Source of the DNA: Conchocele bisecta
Taxonomy: Eukaryota; Mollusca; Bivalvia; Lucinida; Thyasiridae
Length of the DNA stretch: 64,000 nucleotides
Assembly (NCBI GenBank): GCA_029237695.1
Contig: CM055277.1
Span: 43,558,242 to 43,622,241 of the forward strand
Reading direction: 5' to 3'
Positions 25,328 through 37,000 of this stretch are shown piece after piece. The notes below the pieces were generated by a model. It did no database searches and had not been told where the DNA came from. It saw nothing but the letters and a program-made list of their open reading frames with translations. Numbering within the stretch: the stretch's first letter is position 1; the number at the start of each line of letters is the position of its first letter. Made by a program: the position numbers and the translations under genes.

Positions 25328-26254
25328 GCAATATACCATCTATGGACGGATTGACACACAGTCTATACACTATATGCCTCCGGCTCTACCGAGACTGGGG
25401 ACACAAGAAAAGTGTGAACCGTCTGCATGAAAATTATATCACCGCATCATACAAGCTTCTACAATATATGGAATCAAAATAAACACAAACGCCAGTAATA
25501 CTCTGTGATTATATTCAAGTCAAATAAAATTCAAAACAGTCGACAGTAATAATGTGTTAATAATAATGAAATACAGGTATTCTGCAAAAGTTCTGTCCTT
25601 CCAGAACAGTCAACCACAACAAATCAACGACGCAGGACAAAATAACACAATCGCGACCATATCTGGCCGATTGATTTTTGCATTGTCTCTGTACATGAGC
25701 AAAATTGGCGTCTATTGAAATAACAAATGAATCAAAGCGGAGAAAATCTGCCTTAAATGACATTCTGTAAATTTTTATTAAATTTCGATGAAAATTGTCG
25801 AAAAAATGTGTGATTCCGCATTGTATTGATAATTTTCATAATACTTTTGATAAAATCATACATGCAGTCAAATTTATTGCATATATGTCAAACTGTGTAC
25901 TAATATAATAAACATGTAATATAATTTAATTCCACATGTGCTCCGACATTTTGTTTCAACTTCTGGAGAAAAAAACTATTTGTTTTCGCAATCATTATCA
26001 ATGATAAGGCAGAAAATAGAGCGATCCATTTAATCATGGCTACATCTGAAACAATATTCAAATCGAGTGACACCAGTAATGCTTGTGCATGTCATCTTGC
26101 ATTTCCACCATCTCGAAATGACAGAAACTAAGTTAGTTATAGTACTATAGAATCGTCACCAAATATAGCATCTAAATATGAACCCGTTGGTTTATAGGTG
26201 TCCCATTTATAATAAATGCAACTACATGTATTGCCAAAATGCAATTTAGAATGG
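25328..26254. other. Gene-free spacer
   Basis: No supported gene, tRNA or clear element. Short open frames lack homology or splice sites. Confidence 0.5.
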
Positions 26255-27022
26255 TTAACCCTTAGACCGCTACTCACAACAATTGTCGTCTGCTGTTGCT
26301 TTTATATCTTGCCTTATTTCTCAACTTTTGACGCATTCAATCATTTAAAAACAATGACGCACTCGAATCATCCAAGGAAATGGAAAAGTGCTGTCAAAGC
26401 ATGTTGTAAATTATTCTAAAAGTGCTGTCAAACTATGTTTTTGATGATAAAAATGGAGAATAGAAAATAAACAGCAGACGACAAAAAAATTAAGATAGCG
26501 GTTGTCATGAGAATCTGCTTTTTAGGCCCGTTTTCTTCTACATTTGTGACTGTGACTGGAGAAATGGGACTTATGGTTTTGCGTCCAGTGTAGATCCAGA
26601 TCAGCCTGTGCATGATCCGCACTGTTCGCCATTCCATAAATGAAGCACCTGGCATGCCTCTAACAAGCAATACCAATTGTTATCATGCTACAGGGGTGTG
26701 ATATTTGATCAGTATCTACACTGGTCACAAAAGCGACAAGACCCATTTCGGGAACCGAAAACTGTCATCTGCTGTTGTAACTTATTTTGTATTTTCTCTA
26801 AATAAAAACATGGTATGGCAGCATTTTAGAATAATTTCCATTGGAAATGCTTCTAAAGTGCTGTCAAACCATGTTTTTGAAAAACATGGTGTGGCAGCAT
26901 TTTAGAATAATTTCCATTGGAAATGATTCTAAAGTGCTGTCAAACCATGTTTTTGATAAGAAAAATGGAAAATAAAAAATAAACAGCAGACGACAAATTT
27001 TAAATCAGCACTGTAAGGGTTA
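26255..27022. mobile_element. Family D MITE with TTAACCCTTA termini, interrupted
   Basis: The left end is TTAACCCTTAGACC and the right end GTAAGGGTTAA. The GTCGTCTGCTGTT subterminal word is present near both ends in opposite orientation. A family C element is inserted at about 26545-26755 and the inner CATTTCCATTGGAAATG core is duplicated. Confidence 0.65.
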
Positions 27023-27446
27023 ACTACTGAAACACTTTGAAAATTGTAGATGAAAACAGGTGCATGCGAGATAATTTACCAACCAAAGAATTAACCCATT
27101 ACATGCGGAATACACATTTACGGGTATGAATTTTATTAAATAATATATTTTATTTTTGTTATTTCTCATCGACTACTCGACGAGACGGTTCAAATGGTGG
27201 TCACGACATATACTTCTGAGTGCATAGAAGGAAAACATTTAGGATACTATCAGCATGACGAGGGTTAATATTCTCAACAAAAGTTCTGGTATTATGGGCA
27301 TAATTTGACAGGTCGAGTGTGGGCTACAAACATTGATCAACACTGTTTTATTAACAAGCAAGGTAAATAACCTAGGCCAGAGATATAAACATTTATGTTT
27401 CTTCGATGTTACCAGAGGCAAAGGTCAAGTGTTCTACAAACAAATC

Positions 27447-27712
27447 ACCCTTTCAACACTACAGCCCTCTATAGCAGCATTTGCAAACAGTGGAGATCCA
27501 GATGAGACGGCTCTCAACAAGCCGTCTAATCATGATCTACACTCTTTTTTTTTGCAAGCTATTTTAATATTTTATTTTGGAATAAAAAAAACAACAAAAA
27601 AACAAAAACATTTTTATAAATCGACTCGTTTGAAAATCATTTTATGACAACTGGATTGGTCTGAAAATTAACAGATCACAGTCCATTCTGGTTACTTAGT
27701 GCTGAAAGGGTG
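27447..27712. mobile_element. Family G MITE (CCCTTTCAACA termini)
   Basis: The left end ACCCTTTCAACACTAC and right end TAGTGCTGAAAGGGT are inverted repeats. The inner core GATGAGACGGCTC is a short palindrome shared with copies at 32273 and 52994. Confidence 0.65.
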
Positions 27713-28261
27713 TACAAGAATGGGTCACATCCATCCATCTCCTTGCATTCTTGATTGACGTATGTTTAATATCCCAGCAACCCCAGCCACAATGTGAATC
27801 AGTTTAACGTCCCAGCAACAGCAAAGGTCATAAAGAGACGGGACCACAGTTTTAAAGTCTCATCCGACAGACCGGTGGGATGAAAATATACAATGACAGT
27901 ATTTTTGATGCACGAGGCGAGGTTTGAACCCACAACCTCCGGATTGGAAGTCAGGCGTGCTAACCCTTAGCCACAGTCCATCACTAACTCCAGTCATAAA
28001 ACAATAACCCAATTTTGTCATGTACGTGTATCACAATTTGTACTATTATACAACAGCATTGAACCCAACAATCGTTGGTTTTGCGGTGCGTAATTATGCA
28101 ACTAACCGAACGCATTTCTCAGGTCATTGTTTATATCACTTTATATGAACGTGTTGGTTGCGGCCTGCATGTCGATCCCAAAGATTGAGCGATGATCGAT
28201 TGTGGTTTTATTTATGTCCATTCAACAGCAAGGTCATATGTGGCTGTGAATGGGGCTTATG

Positions 28262-28697
28262 TTTGTTTGTTTGTTTATTAATGTTTAACGGCCTATCAAC
28301 AGCTAAGGTCATGTAAGGCCGGGCAAACGGGTTCGATCCCATTTTAACCTGCTGCATTGGGGGGGGGGGGGGGGTGTGTGGGGGGGGGGTGGGGGGGGGG
28401 GGGGGAATCCAAAAATCAGAACGGAATATTTACGTCGAGAACAAATATATTCAGCCCTGAAATTAGAATATCCTGACCTGGTACCAGGTCCATACCACAC
28501 CAAGTCACTTGGCCCCTTCCCCTAAAATAGGATTACGAATATCGTAATACTCACATAAGGGGTATAACCAGATTCAACTGTCACATACAAAATGCCAAAG
28601 ACGTATGTGAGGGCCAAACCAGGTCTCCAGTCGGGATTCCGGTAAGAATGAACCCCGATCGTTAAATTACCCATTGCGTGCTCCCACCTGCCACCGA
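28262..28697 (-). mobile_element. SINE S1 with 15-bp target-site duplication
   Basis: TGAATGGGGCTTATG at 28247-28261 is repeated exactly at 28698-28712. The TTTGTTTG tract on the left is a (CAAA)n tail read on the minus strand. The right end, read on the minus strand, begins with a TGGCAGGTGGGAG and GGGTTCATTCTTACC region that could hold A and B boxes. G runs occur at 28360-28405. Confidence 0.85.
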
Positions 28698-28905
28698 TGA
28701 ATGGGGCTTATGCGATATGCGAACAGTGTAGATCCAGATCAGCCTGTGCATTTGCACAGTCTGATCAGGATCTGCACTGTTCACCATTACATCAGTGAAA
28801 CACCCCACAGACTTGTAACAAGCAAAACAGGTTGTTATCAGGTGTTATCAGGCTACAGGAGTGTGCTATTTGATCAGGAGCGACACTGGTCATAAATCCC
28901 CCAAG

Positions 28906-29096
28906 CAGAGCTCCAGTTAAGGTGCGTAATTTGGAGGCAAATTTCTTATTTCTCCATCAGAAATGGCAAGTTGGGAGTCCTTTAGAATCGTCTCAATGAG
29001 ACGATTCTAAAGGACTCCCAACTTGCCATTTTTGATGAAGAAATAAAAAAATTTCACCCCAAGTTGGTCAAATTACGCATCTTAACTGGAGCTCTG
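28906..29096. mobile_element. Family H MITE (hAT-like) with 8-bp TSD
   Basis: The termini CAGAGCTCCAGTTAAG and CTTAACTGGAGCTCTG are perfect inverted repeats and the body is a long palindrome centred at about 29000. The perfect 8-bp duplication CCCCCAAG is at 28898-28905 and 29097-29104. Fits hAT. Confidence 0.9.
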
Positions 29097-29383
29097 CCCC
29101 CAAGCCCCATTTCTCCAGTCATAGCCACATATACAGATGTGTATGCACCTGTATGGGCGAGTACCATACGTTCTGCACTAAAATTACAATACAAACTTTC
29201 AGCACTGAAAACCAGTGTCCTGACCCAGTGTGAGGAACCCTTATAACACTGATTCACTTGCTCCTATTGTGAAACCCACCATTCATTTATTTAATGGTGT
29301 TTAACAGACAGTAAAGAGCAAAGGCAATTTTAGGCTGGGTTAAGGTGGTCGAATCCCAAATTACACCAATAATCCACCGTTCA

Positions 29384-29568
29384 GTTATGTTTGTTTGCTT
29401 GTTTGTTTAACGGCCTATCAACAGCTAAGGTCATTTAAGGCCGGGTCAATGTGTTTAGTACTAAATCCCATATATTACCTGTGCAAGTACATGTAGAACA
29501 GATACAAATGGGGAGAAAATCCCAAAATCAGAACTCGATATTTACAAAAGAAAATAAATATATTCAGT
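29384..29568 (-). mobile_element. SINE S1, 5'-truncated
   Basis: Shares CTATCAACAGCTAAGGTCAT and the TTTG tail with other S1 copies. Flanked by CCGTTCA at 29377-29383 and 29569-29575. Confidence 0.7.
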
Positions 29569-29599
29569 CCGTTCACGTGTGAATCCTTAAGCATGACTA

Positions 29600-30570
29600 T
29601 TAAGCAATTATTAAGATATGCACAGCCTCCCATCCTCCTCGTTCAATGCCAACAAAACATTGCCAGGGAAAAAGACGACAATGCAGATTTTCAATGAACA
29701 TCATTGTGACCACTATATCAGCCCAACAAAATCTGAAAATTAAGACAGAAGCCCATCGACAAATAATGAATACGATAACCTAACCGTGTTATAGTACAAC
29801 TTATTACAAAGACGACTTTCACTGAAAATGTTTGATAAAATCTGAAAAGATTTGTACAATTTAATGTAAAAATTTGGCGAAATGTTCAGGGCAATTGGTT
29901 AATTCTACATTTGCCTTGAAATTTTAGCCAAATTCCGACATACCCAGGGATTCCGCTGGCGATCGCCACTTTCGCAATTGGCGATAAAAATAAACAATTG
30001 GCGATAAAAAATTACAATTTTCGAGAAAAAAAATCCCCTTTTTTTTATTTTTTTTTTATTGCCAATTGTTTATTTTTATCCTATTGGTTATTCCTTGTTT
30101 TTTTTTGGATTTCTTTTATTTTGAAGTGGCGATTTTTTTATTTTCCCCAGCGGAATCCCTGCATACCATACAAATTTCAATTTCAAACACATGCTCAGCA
30201 TAGATTGGCCATATAGTATGGGAAATTAGCTCAAGAAGACCATATACACATAAATTCCACTCGAATAGAGTAGTGTTTTCTTTGTTTGCTCATGCTAAAT
30301 TTTCTTTTTTATGATGACCTGTCACTTTGACCTGTCTGCTTTGAATATTCACGAGTATGAGATTGAACGAGTCAAGTGCGGTTTACCGCAGTGTTCCATA
30401 AATAGCTATAAATATCCCATGGGATACGCATCTGGGTCAGTGCTTTTTATTTTTATATTCAAACTGTGGTAACCCAGCCACGACCTAATGTTCAAATTCG
30501 AAGCCTAACTTCATAAATTACTGTTATAAATCAGATATGAAAAAAAACCCAATGCTTTCTAAAGAATCCA
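29600..30570. other. Gene-free stretch
   Basis: No supported gene. A small inverted repeat built on GGCGATAAAAATAAACAATT lies at about 29955-30080, bounded by CAGGGATTCCGCTGG (29944) and CCAGCGGAATCCCTG (30148-30162), likely a small MITE. Confidence 0.5.
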
Positions 30571-30784
30571 GGGGCCCGTTTCACTAAACTTCTTACGACT
30601 AAAATGTTCGTAAGTGCAAAATTATGATAGTCTGTAAATTTCACATTAGCAATGTTTTCTTGTAAACAATTATTGGATTTACATTTATTGATAAATGTAA
30701 ATCCATCAGTTTTAATTTCCAGACGATCCTAAATTTGAACTTACGAACTTCTTAAGTCGTATGAAGCTTAGTGAAACGGGCCCC
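30571..30784. mobile_element. Family B palindromic MITE
   Basis: Ends GGGGCCCGTTTCACTAA and TTAGTGAAACGGGCCCC with a central ACATTTATTGATAAATGT palindrome. Copies or remnants are at 961, 32794, 38703 and 40651. Confidence 0.8.
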
Positions 30785-31349
30785 AGGTTATCTAGACTAA
30801 TAAATGACTGTGACTGGAGAATGGCGATCATGGGTTTTGCGACAAGTATAGACAGTTTAAAACAAATGCAATAACCAACTTTTTGACATGATAAGTTAGG
30901 TCACAAATATGCAAATGAGAGGTCAGTGACAGGTCGGCTAAATGAACAATAACGTAATTGACAATTACCACCATGTTGGAGCAGAATAAATTATGACTAC
31001 TGGTTGGCAGGTTTATTAGTTTTTGTTATAAAGTCATCATCTTTAAAAACATAATAAAACTGTCATTAGAGAAGAACTATATTCCATTCCAAAACCGAAT
31101 ACGCCCGAAATGAGAAACAAATACATTTTGTAAATGTATTTTATGAAATAACGCCGTTGGCAGAAGGTACACAATCGCATGGCGTGTCTCATATGGGGGG
31201 GGGGGGGGGGGATTATTGAATACAAGCACGGACTAAAACAAACTATATAAATAACACTACCATAAATATTTGACATTATACATCTATATAATGGCAATAC
31301 AGGCAATAATAAATTGTAACATATATTTCTTCAGGAATTGGGGCTTCGA

Positions 31350-31892
31350 ATCATGCGGCTGTGACTGTATAAATGGTGCTTATGAGACTTGTGATCAGTG
31401 TAGCACAATAGCACACTCGTGTAGCCTGATAACCATCTATGTTGCTTGTTAGAAGCATACCGGAACATTTTAATTAATGGAATGGTGAAAAATGCAGATC
31501 CTGATCAGTTTTGTTTGTTGTTTGTTGGTGTTTAAGGTCATGTAAGACCGGGCAAACGAGTTCGATCCCGTTTTAACATGCTGCATTGGGGGGAAATCCC
31601 AAAATCAGACCGGAATATTTACATCGAGAAAAAATATATTTCGCCCTAAAATTAGAATAACCAGACCTGGTGCCAGGTCAATACCACACCAAAGTCACTT
31701 GTCTCCTTCCCCTAAAATAGGATTACGAATAATCGCAATACTCGCACAAGGGGTATAACCAGATTCAACTGTCACATACAAAATGCCAAAGATGTATGTG
31801 AGGGCCAAACCAGGTCAGACTGCATATGTACAGGCTGATCAGGATCTGCACTCATCGCAAATAAAAAAACACCATTTCTCCAGTCACAGCCA
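31350..31892. mobile_element. Family C MITE interrupted by SINE S1
   Basis: The left part starts GCGGCTGTGACTG and reads to GATCCTGATCAG (31505). An S1 copy (31506-31817, TTTG tail at left) intervenes, and family C resumes at ACTGCATATG and ends CTCCAGTCACAGCCACA. Confidence 0.7.
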
Positions 31893-32272
31893 CATATATA
31901 TTTGCCAAGGCATACATACTGCTTGACCAAGGTGTTGATTTCTTCAGCAAGATTCATCACAATTTGGATAAGCGCGGTAAAAACTAATAAAGTCATAAGC
32001 GTAGACACTAAATCTATGACTAGCTTGTCATTATGTATGCCAAGTTGCCAACATGGTGGTAATCGTATAAAATATTTCATCCGACCTGCGATAATAAAAC
32101 CTTTCTCTAAGCACGTGCTTTCAGGGCCACATGTAAGATTATTATCAACTAAATGTGTCACCCTCGGTAAATAAAGACTTATTATTATTTAAACACAAGC
32201 AGTTCGGTTGCACACTACCAGAGCTCTGCTCATACTCAGTCAAGCGAACTGTTATTTTAGTTTCAAATGTAT

Positions 32273-32625
32273 TTAACCCTTTCAACAGAACAGATCATAA
32301 ATCACACAATTACAAACACTATAGATCCAGATGAGACGGCTCGTAAAGAGCCGTCTCATCTGGATCTACAGTATTTGTCAGTATTTTTCAGATTTAAGAA
32401 TACATTTGCAAACACTGTAGATCCAGATGAGCCGGCTCGAAGTGAAGTGAGCCGGCTCATCAGGATCTGAAGTATTTGTATATAACATAGCGACCTTTAT
32501 AACTATATACCTTATATTGGTCAGTATTTTTCAGATCTTTAAAAATATACCTCATATGATTAATGAACTAGTCCAAAAATTACCATGAATATTCTATGCC
32601 AGTTATCTAGGGGCGAAAGGGTTAA
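32273..32625. mobile_element. Family G MITE
   Basis: Termini TTAACCCTTTCAACAG and GCGAAAGGGTTAA. Two successive GATCCAGATGAG palindromic cores are present (about 32325-32370 and 32415-32470), so the centre is duplicated. Confidence 0.65.
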
Positions 32626-32793
32626 TTAAGCACATGCTCCGAAAAATTGTTCTATTTTCACAAGGAGTGTACATGTTCACCTATATTCCAATAATTCCTC
32701 TCGACAACGTGATTAACTGCAACCATTCCATGCTGGGTACCAATCCAATTGTTCAGTATATCGATTCATTTGCAGGGCAAAAAAATGAATTAT

Positions 32794-33020
32794 CTCCGTT
32801 TCACTAAAGTCGTGCGACTAAATTGTTGGTAAGTGCGAATTTAGGATCGCCTGGAAATTGAAATTGATGATGGATTTACATTTATTGAGCATAGGCTGCA
32901 TATACAGCCTATGCTCAATAAATGTAAATCCAATAATTGTTTACAAGAAAACATAGTTAATGTGACATTTAGAGACTATCATAATTTTGCTCTTACGAAC
33001 ATTTTAGTGAAACGGCCCCC
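32794..33020. mobile_element. Family B palindromic MITE
   Basis: Ends CCGTTTCACTAAAGTCG and TTTTAGTGAAACGGCC, central palindrome GAGCATAGGCTG against CAGCCTATGCTC. Confidence 0.75.
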
Positions 33021-33349
33021 AGATGTATAAAATGAGCCATATTTTCATTAAGTAACATCGAAAGACCATCTGAATTTGTTTCGTTAAATTAGACTTCACG
33101 GACAGGAAATATTTATTTCTTCAAAACCTGTATTTGCAAATTTTGGCAACTTGACAAGACGGGTAATTGTAGGTGATCGTACTTAATACACCACAAAATA
33201 TTGCGTACGTCACCAATCATTACAATGAGGACACAGTATAATTTTACTTTTGTTGAAAGACTTATTTAATGGGCGACTATTAAAAGAATATGTATAGTAC
33301 GTGCTTCCCTTCAGAGGTTATTGCAAATTACTACATTGAACTACTTTTA

Positions 33350-33742
33350 CAGAGCTCCAGATAAGCTGCGTATTTGCTTAAATACCCAATTAAAATTGCC
33401 AAAAAACCCAATTGAAATCAGAAGTAGCGTGTATCAAAAAGCAATTAAAATTTTAGGGTACGTAGATCATGCTGCAGAATTTTTTTTATAAATATAGCAT
33501 ATTTTTCTTATTTTCCATGAAAACACATCTTGGTATTTCATTAGAATTGTCTCCAAGGAGACAATTCTCATGAAATGACAAGATGTTTTCATTTCGAAGC
33601 AAACTATTCAATAATTGCTGTCTGTTAATGTATAAACAGTAGTGTGATTTTATTTTACCCAATTAAAAATTTGAAATACCCAATTGCTTCAGAAATGATA
33701 GAGTGACAATACTCAATTACTAATTCCTTATCTGGAGCCCTG
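33350..33742. mobile_element. Family H MITE just beyond the GGNBP2 stop codon
   Basis: Termini CAGAGCTCCAGATAAG and CTTATCTGGAGCCCTG, subterminal ACCCAATTAAAATT, inner palindrome GTCTCCAAGGAGAC. A 39-bp direct repeat (37 of 39 identical) brackets it at 33311-33349 and 33754-33792. Confidence 0.75.
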
Positions 33743-33744
33743 CT

Positions 33745-33750
33745 TTTATT
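33745..33750 (-). promoter_or_regulatory. Possible polyadenylation signal of GGNBP2
   Basis: AATAAA on the minus strand lies 95 nt downstream of the stop codon, at the edge of a family H MITE (33350-33742). Cleavage here would give a very short 3' UTR ending inside the MITE. Other AATAAA words may exist further out, so this is only the nearest candidate. Confidence 0.35.
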
Positions 33751-33844
33751 TTTTCAGAGGTTATTGCCAATTACTACATTGAAATACTTTTAAATGGATC
33801 GTAACTCAGCATGAGATTGGTTAGCACACACAGCGAGTGACAGA

Positions 33845-34063
33845 TCACAAGTTGCAGAAGTCCTGGGTGAGGTTATCCAGACTCCGAGCCCCAAACACGG
33901 GCGAGTGAAGGGTCTGTTTCTGTTGCATGTTGTCGAAGCGTTTCCGCAGCGTTTCTCGAAGCTCCTGCCGTTTCAGTTGCAGTTGCAGTGAATTCTGGTT
34001 GTCCTTGAACTGGCGGATCTCCTCCTCCGAAATCATCTCCTCATCGTCAGACGAACACGATTC
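33845..34063 (-). CDS. GGNBP2: GGNBP2 coding exon 13 (stop codon)
   Basis: The acceptor is GTTCGCAG. The 219 nt encode ESCSSDDEEMISEEEIRQF, then a glutamine-rich basic helix with LRETLRKRFDNMQ, and end at TGA (33847-33845). The acidic ESCSSDDEE start and the following helix match the family's C terminus. Confidence 0.93.
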   Translation of the reverse strand, partial: ESCSSDDEEMISEEEIRQFKDNQNSLQLQLKRQELRETLRKRFDNMQQKQTLHSPVFGARSLDNLTQDFCNL

Positions 34064-37000
34064 CTGCGAACGATGGCCGAAGTAATATCAGTTCAGCATG
34101 TATATAAGTGTTACATGGCAGCCGTGTTCAAACGTACAGCGCTTGTCAGAACGGAATATTTACATCGAGATAAATATATATTCAGTCCTGAAATTAGAAT
34201 AACCTGACCTGGTGCCAGGTCCATACCACACCAAAGTCACTTCGCCCCTTCCACTAACCAGATGGCCGCAGCCCGCATGTCGAGCCTGCCGAGGGATTTG
34301 ATGGTCTCAGAGTGTATTTATTTGAAGTTTGAATTAAGGGTTGTGGAGATACAAGGTATGTAAAAGCTTTATCGCAAATTTCAAAGTCATTTGACCTTGG
34401 GCATGTGGTGGACCACATGGGCAGGCTATAGAATGAAAATATGGATGATGCCCAATAAGCATACAAAGTTTCAAGCAAATCTGACTTACGGTTACAGAGA
34501 TAGTAGGTATCTGAAAAGTAACGCAAATTTTAACAAAACTTTAACGCAAACTTTCATTTGACCTTGACCTTGGGCACAGGGGCCCACATGAGTGGGACAC
34601 AGAATAAATATATGGATGATGACTAATAAGCATTTGAAGTTTCAAGTCAATGTGATTTAGGACTGCAGAGATATAAGGTATTTAAAACTCTAACGCACAT
34701 TTGTGACAGACGCACGCACGCACAGACACCCGGATGTCATTGTGATCACTATGTCTCGCTTTCCGCAAGCGGGCTTAATACCGGTAGGATTACTCTTATA
34801 ACTAGATTCAACTCTCAAATACAAGAAAACCAAAGACGTACTTGAGCGCCAAATCAGGTCTCCAGTCGGGATTCCGGTAAGGATTAAAAATCCCGATCGT
34901 TAAATTACTCATCGCATGCTCCCAACCAACCCACGCCCTGACCGAAAAGCATTTTTCAACTCAATTAACTAAATAGACACAGTTTAAGTTACCTCGAGCA
35001 TGTCTTCTAAGGAGTAGGTCATCTTGTACTGGCCCTGCTGACTGCAATCTCCTGTACACGTCTTAGGAATGAAGTAGTCGTCACACTGGAAACACACCAA
35101 CATGGATTGTTAGAAGGACGCATGTTTCATTGATGGAATAGCGAACACTGCAGATCCTGATCAGCCTGTGCGTCCTGGATATACACTGGTCGCAAAACCC
35201 ATAAACCCCATTTCTCCAGTCAGACACATGATTGATGCCTTGGGTCAATATTGATTCTGGTGCATATCACATTCATAATTGTTTAAAATATTATATAACC
35301 ACATAATGATTAATGTAACATTAGAGCTGAATGACATTAAGGCAGTTGGATTATGTTTATTTTGTTCCCTCAATACAATGCACAGTTGATCTTTGTGTCA
35401 ACTGCCTTTCTAAAAACATCTGATCCTACACTTCGGCAATCTTCGTCGATGGTTTTCCACATGTATCTATGTTTAGAATAGGTTTCCATAAGAGACCGTG
35501 TATATTAAATGTGGTCCTACTGGTGTAATTCACATTTTATGAACAGGCTCAAACGTGTGATTGAGCCAATGAGAAAGGGTTTATTTATAGGTTAAATAAT
35601 ATTGGAAGATAAGTAACATTTGTTGGGAATTTACAGGGGTAACAAGAGTGCCGCAAGTCACAAAATACGCCCGTCGAATATGGGCCAGACAGCGAAGATG
35701 CAGAAATGTGAAGCTGTCACCAAGGTAAGAAACATTAATGAGAATTTGAAAGTCTATAGCATTATTTCTTCATCTCGTTGTGCTAAACATATATACTAAT
35801 TTAGGCAGAGATAGAAAAGTAGAGTGTAAAGTAGAAATGATAAGGGAATTGGATACAATAATGTAGAAAAAATGGCTATTTAAAGTTAAAAAGGTGATAT
35901 TTTTGTTAAAAAATATTTTTTCGGCATAAAAACACCAAGGTGCACATCTTCAATATGTGTAGAAGACGTGTGTATAGTTTCAGAACGATCGACTGAACAG
36001 TTTCGGAGGAGTTGTGTACACAAACTTTGTACCGTATATAGAAATGTATAGAAAAATGAAGAAAAAATGGCTAAGTTAAAAAGGCGATAATTTTGTTACA
36101 AAAATAATTTTTCGGCATAAAAACACCAAGGTGCACATCTTCAATATGTGTAGAAGACGTGTGTATAGTTTCAGAACGATCGACTGAAAGGTTTCGGAGG
36201 AGTTGTGTACACAAACTCTGTACCGTATATAGAATTGTATAGAAAAATGTAGAAAAAATGGCTAAGTTAAAAAGGTGATATTTTTGTTAAAAAATATTTT
36301 TTACGACATAAAAACACCAAGGTGCACATCTTCAATATGTGTAGAAGACGTGTGTATAATTTCAGAACGATCGACTGAACGGTTTCAGAGGAGTTGTGTA
36401 CACAAACTCTGTACCGTATATAGAATTGTATAGACAAATGTAGAAAAATGGCTAAGTTAAAAAGGTGATATTTTTGTTAAAAAATATATTTTTTCGACAT
36501 AAAAACACCAAGGTGCACATCTTCAATATGTGTAGAAGACGTGTGTATAGTTTCAGAATGATCGACTGAACGGTTTCGGAGGAGTTGTGTACACAAACTC
36601 TGTACCATATATAGAATTGTATAGAAAAATGTAGAAAAAATGGCTAAGTTAAAAAGGTGATATTTTTGTTAAAAAATATTTTTTCGGCATAAAAACACCA
36701 AGGTGCATATCTTCAATATGTGTAGAAGACGTGTGCATAGTTTCAGATCGATCGACTGAACGGTTTCGGAGGAGTTGTGTACACAAACTCTGTACCGTAT
36801 ATAGAAATGTATAGAAAAATGAAGAAAAAATGGCTAAGTTAAAAAGGCGATATTTTTGTTAAAAAATATTTTTTCGCCATAAAAACAGCAAGGTGCACAT
36901 CTTCAATATGTGTAGAAGACGTGTGTATAGTTTCAGATCGATCGACTGAACGGTTTCGGTGGAGTTGTGTACACGAACTATGCGCTTTTTCTTCAGCCGC

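Larger units (their letters stand above)
28240..29126. mobile_element. Family C MITE carrying two nested insertions
   Basis: Family C has TGTGGCTGTGACTGG termini and a CAGTGTAGATCCAGATCAG interior. This copy runs from TGTGGCTGTGAATGGGG (28240) to CTCCAGTCATAGCCACA (29126). It is split by SINE S1 (28262-28697) and a hAT-like MITE (28906-29096). Confidence 0.75.

Noticed and set aside
27900..27985. tRNA-like sequence with GGTTTGAACCCAC
   Set aside because: It is the head of SINE S2 (several copies with the same flanks), without a complete acceptor stem; not a tRNA gene.
28309..28503. Proline-rich frame opposite poly-G
   Set aside because: Homopolymer translation inside a SINE; not a gene.
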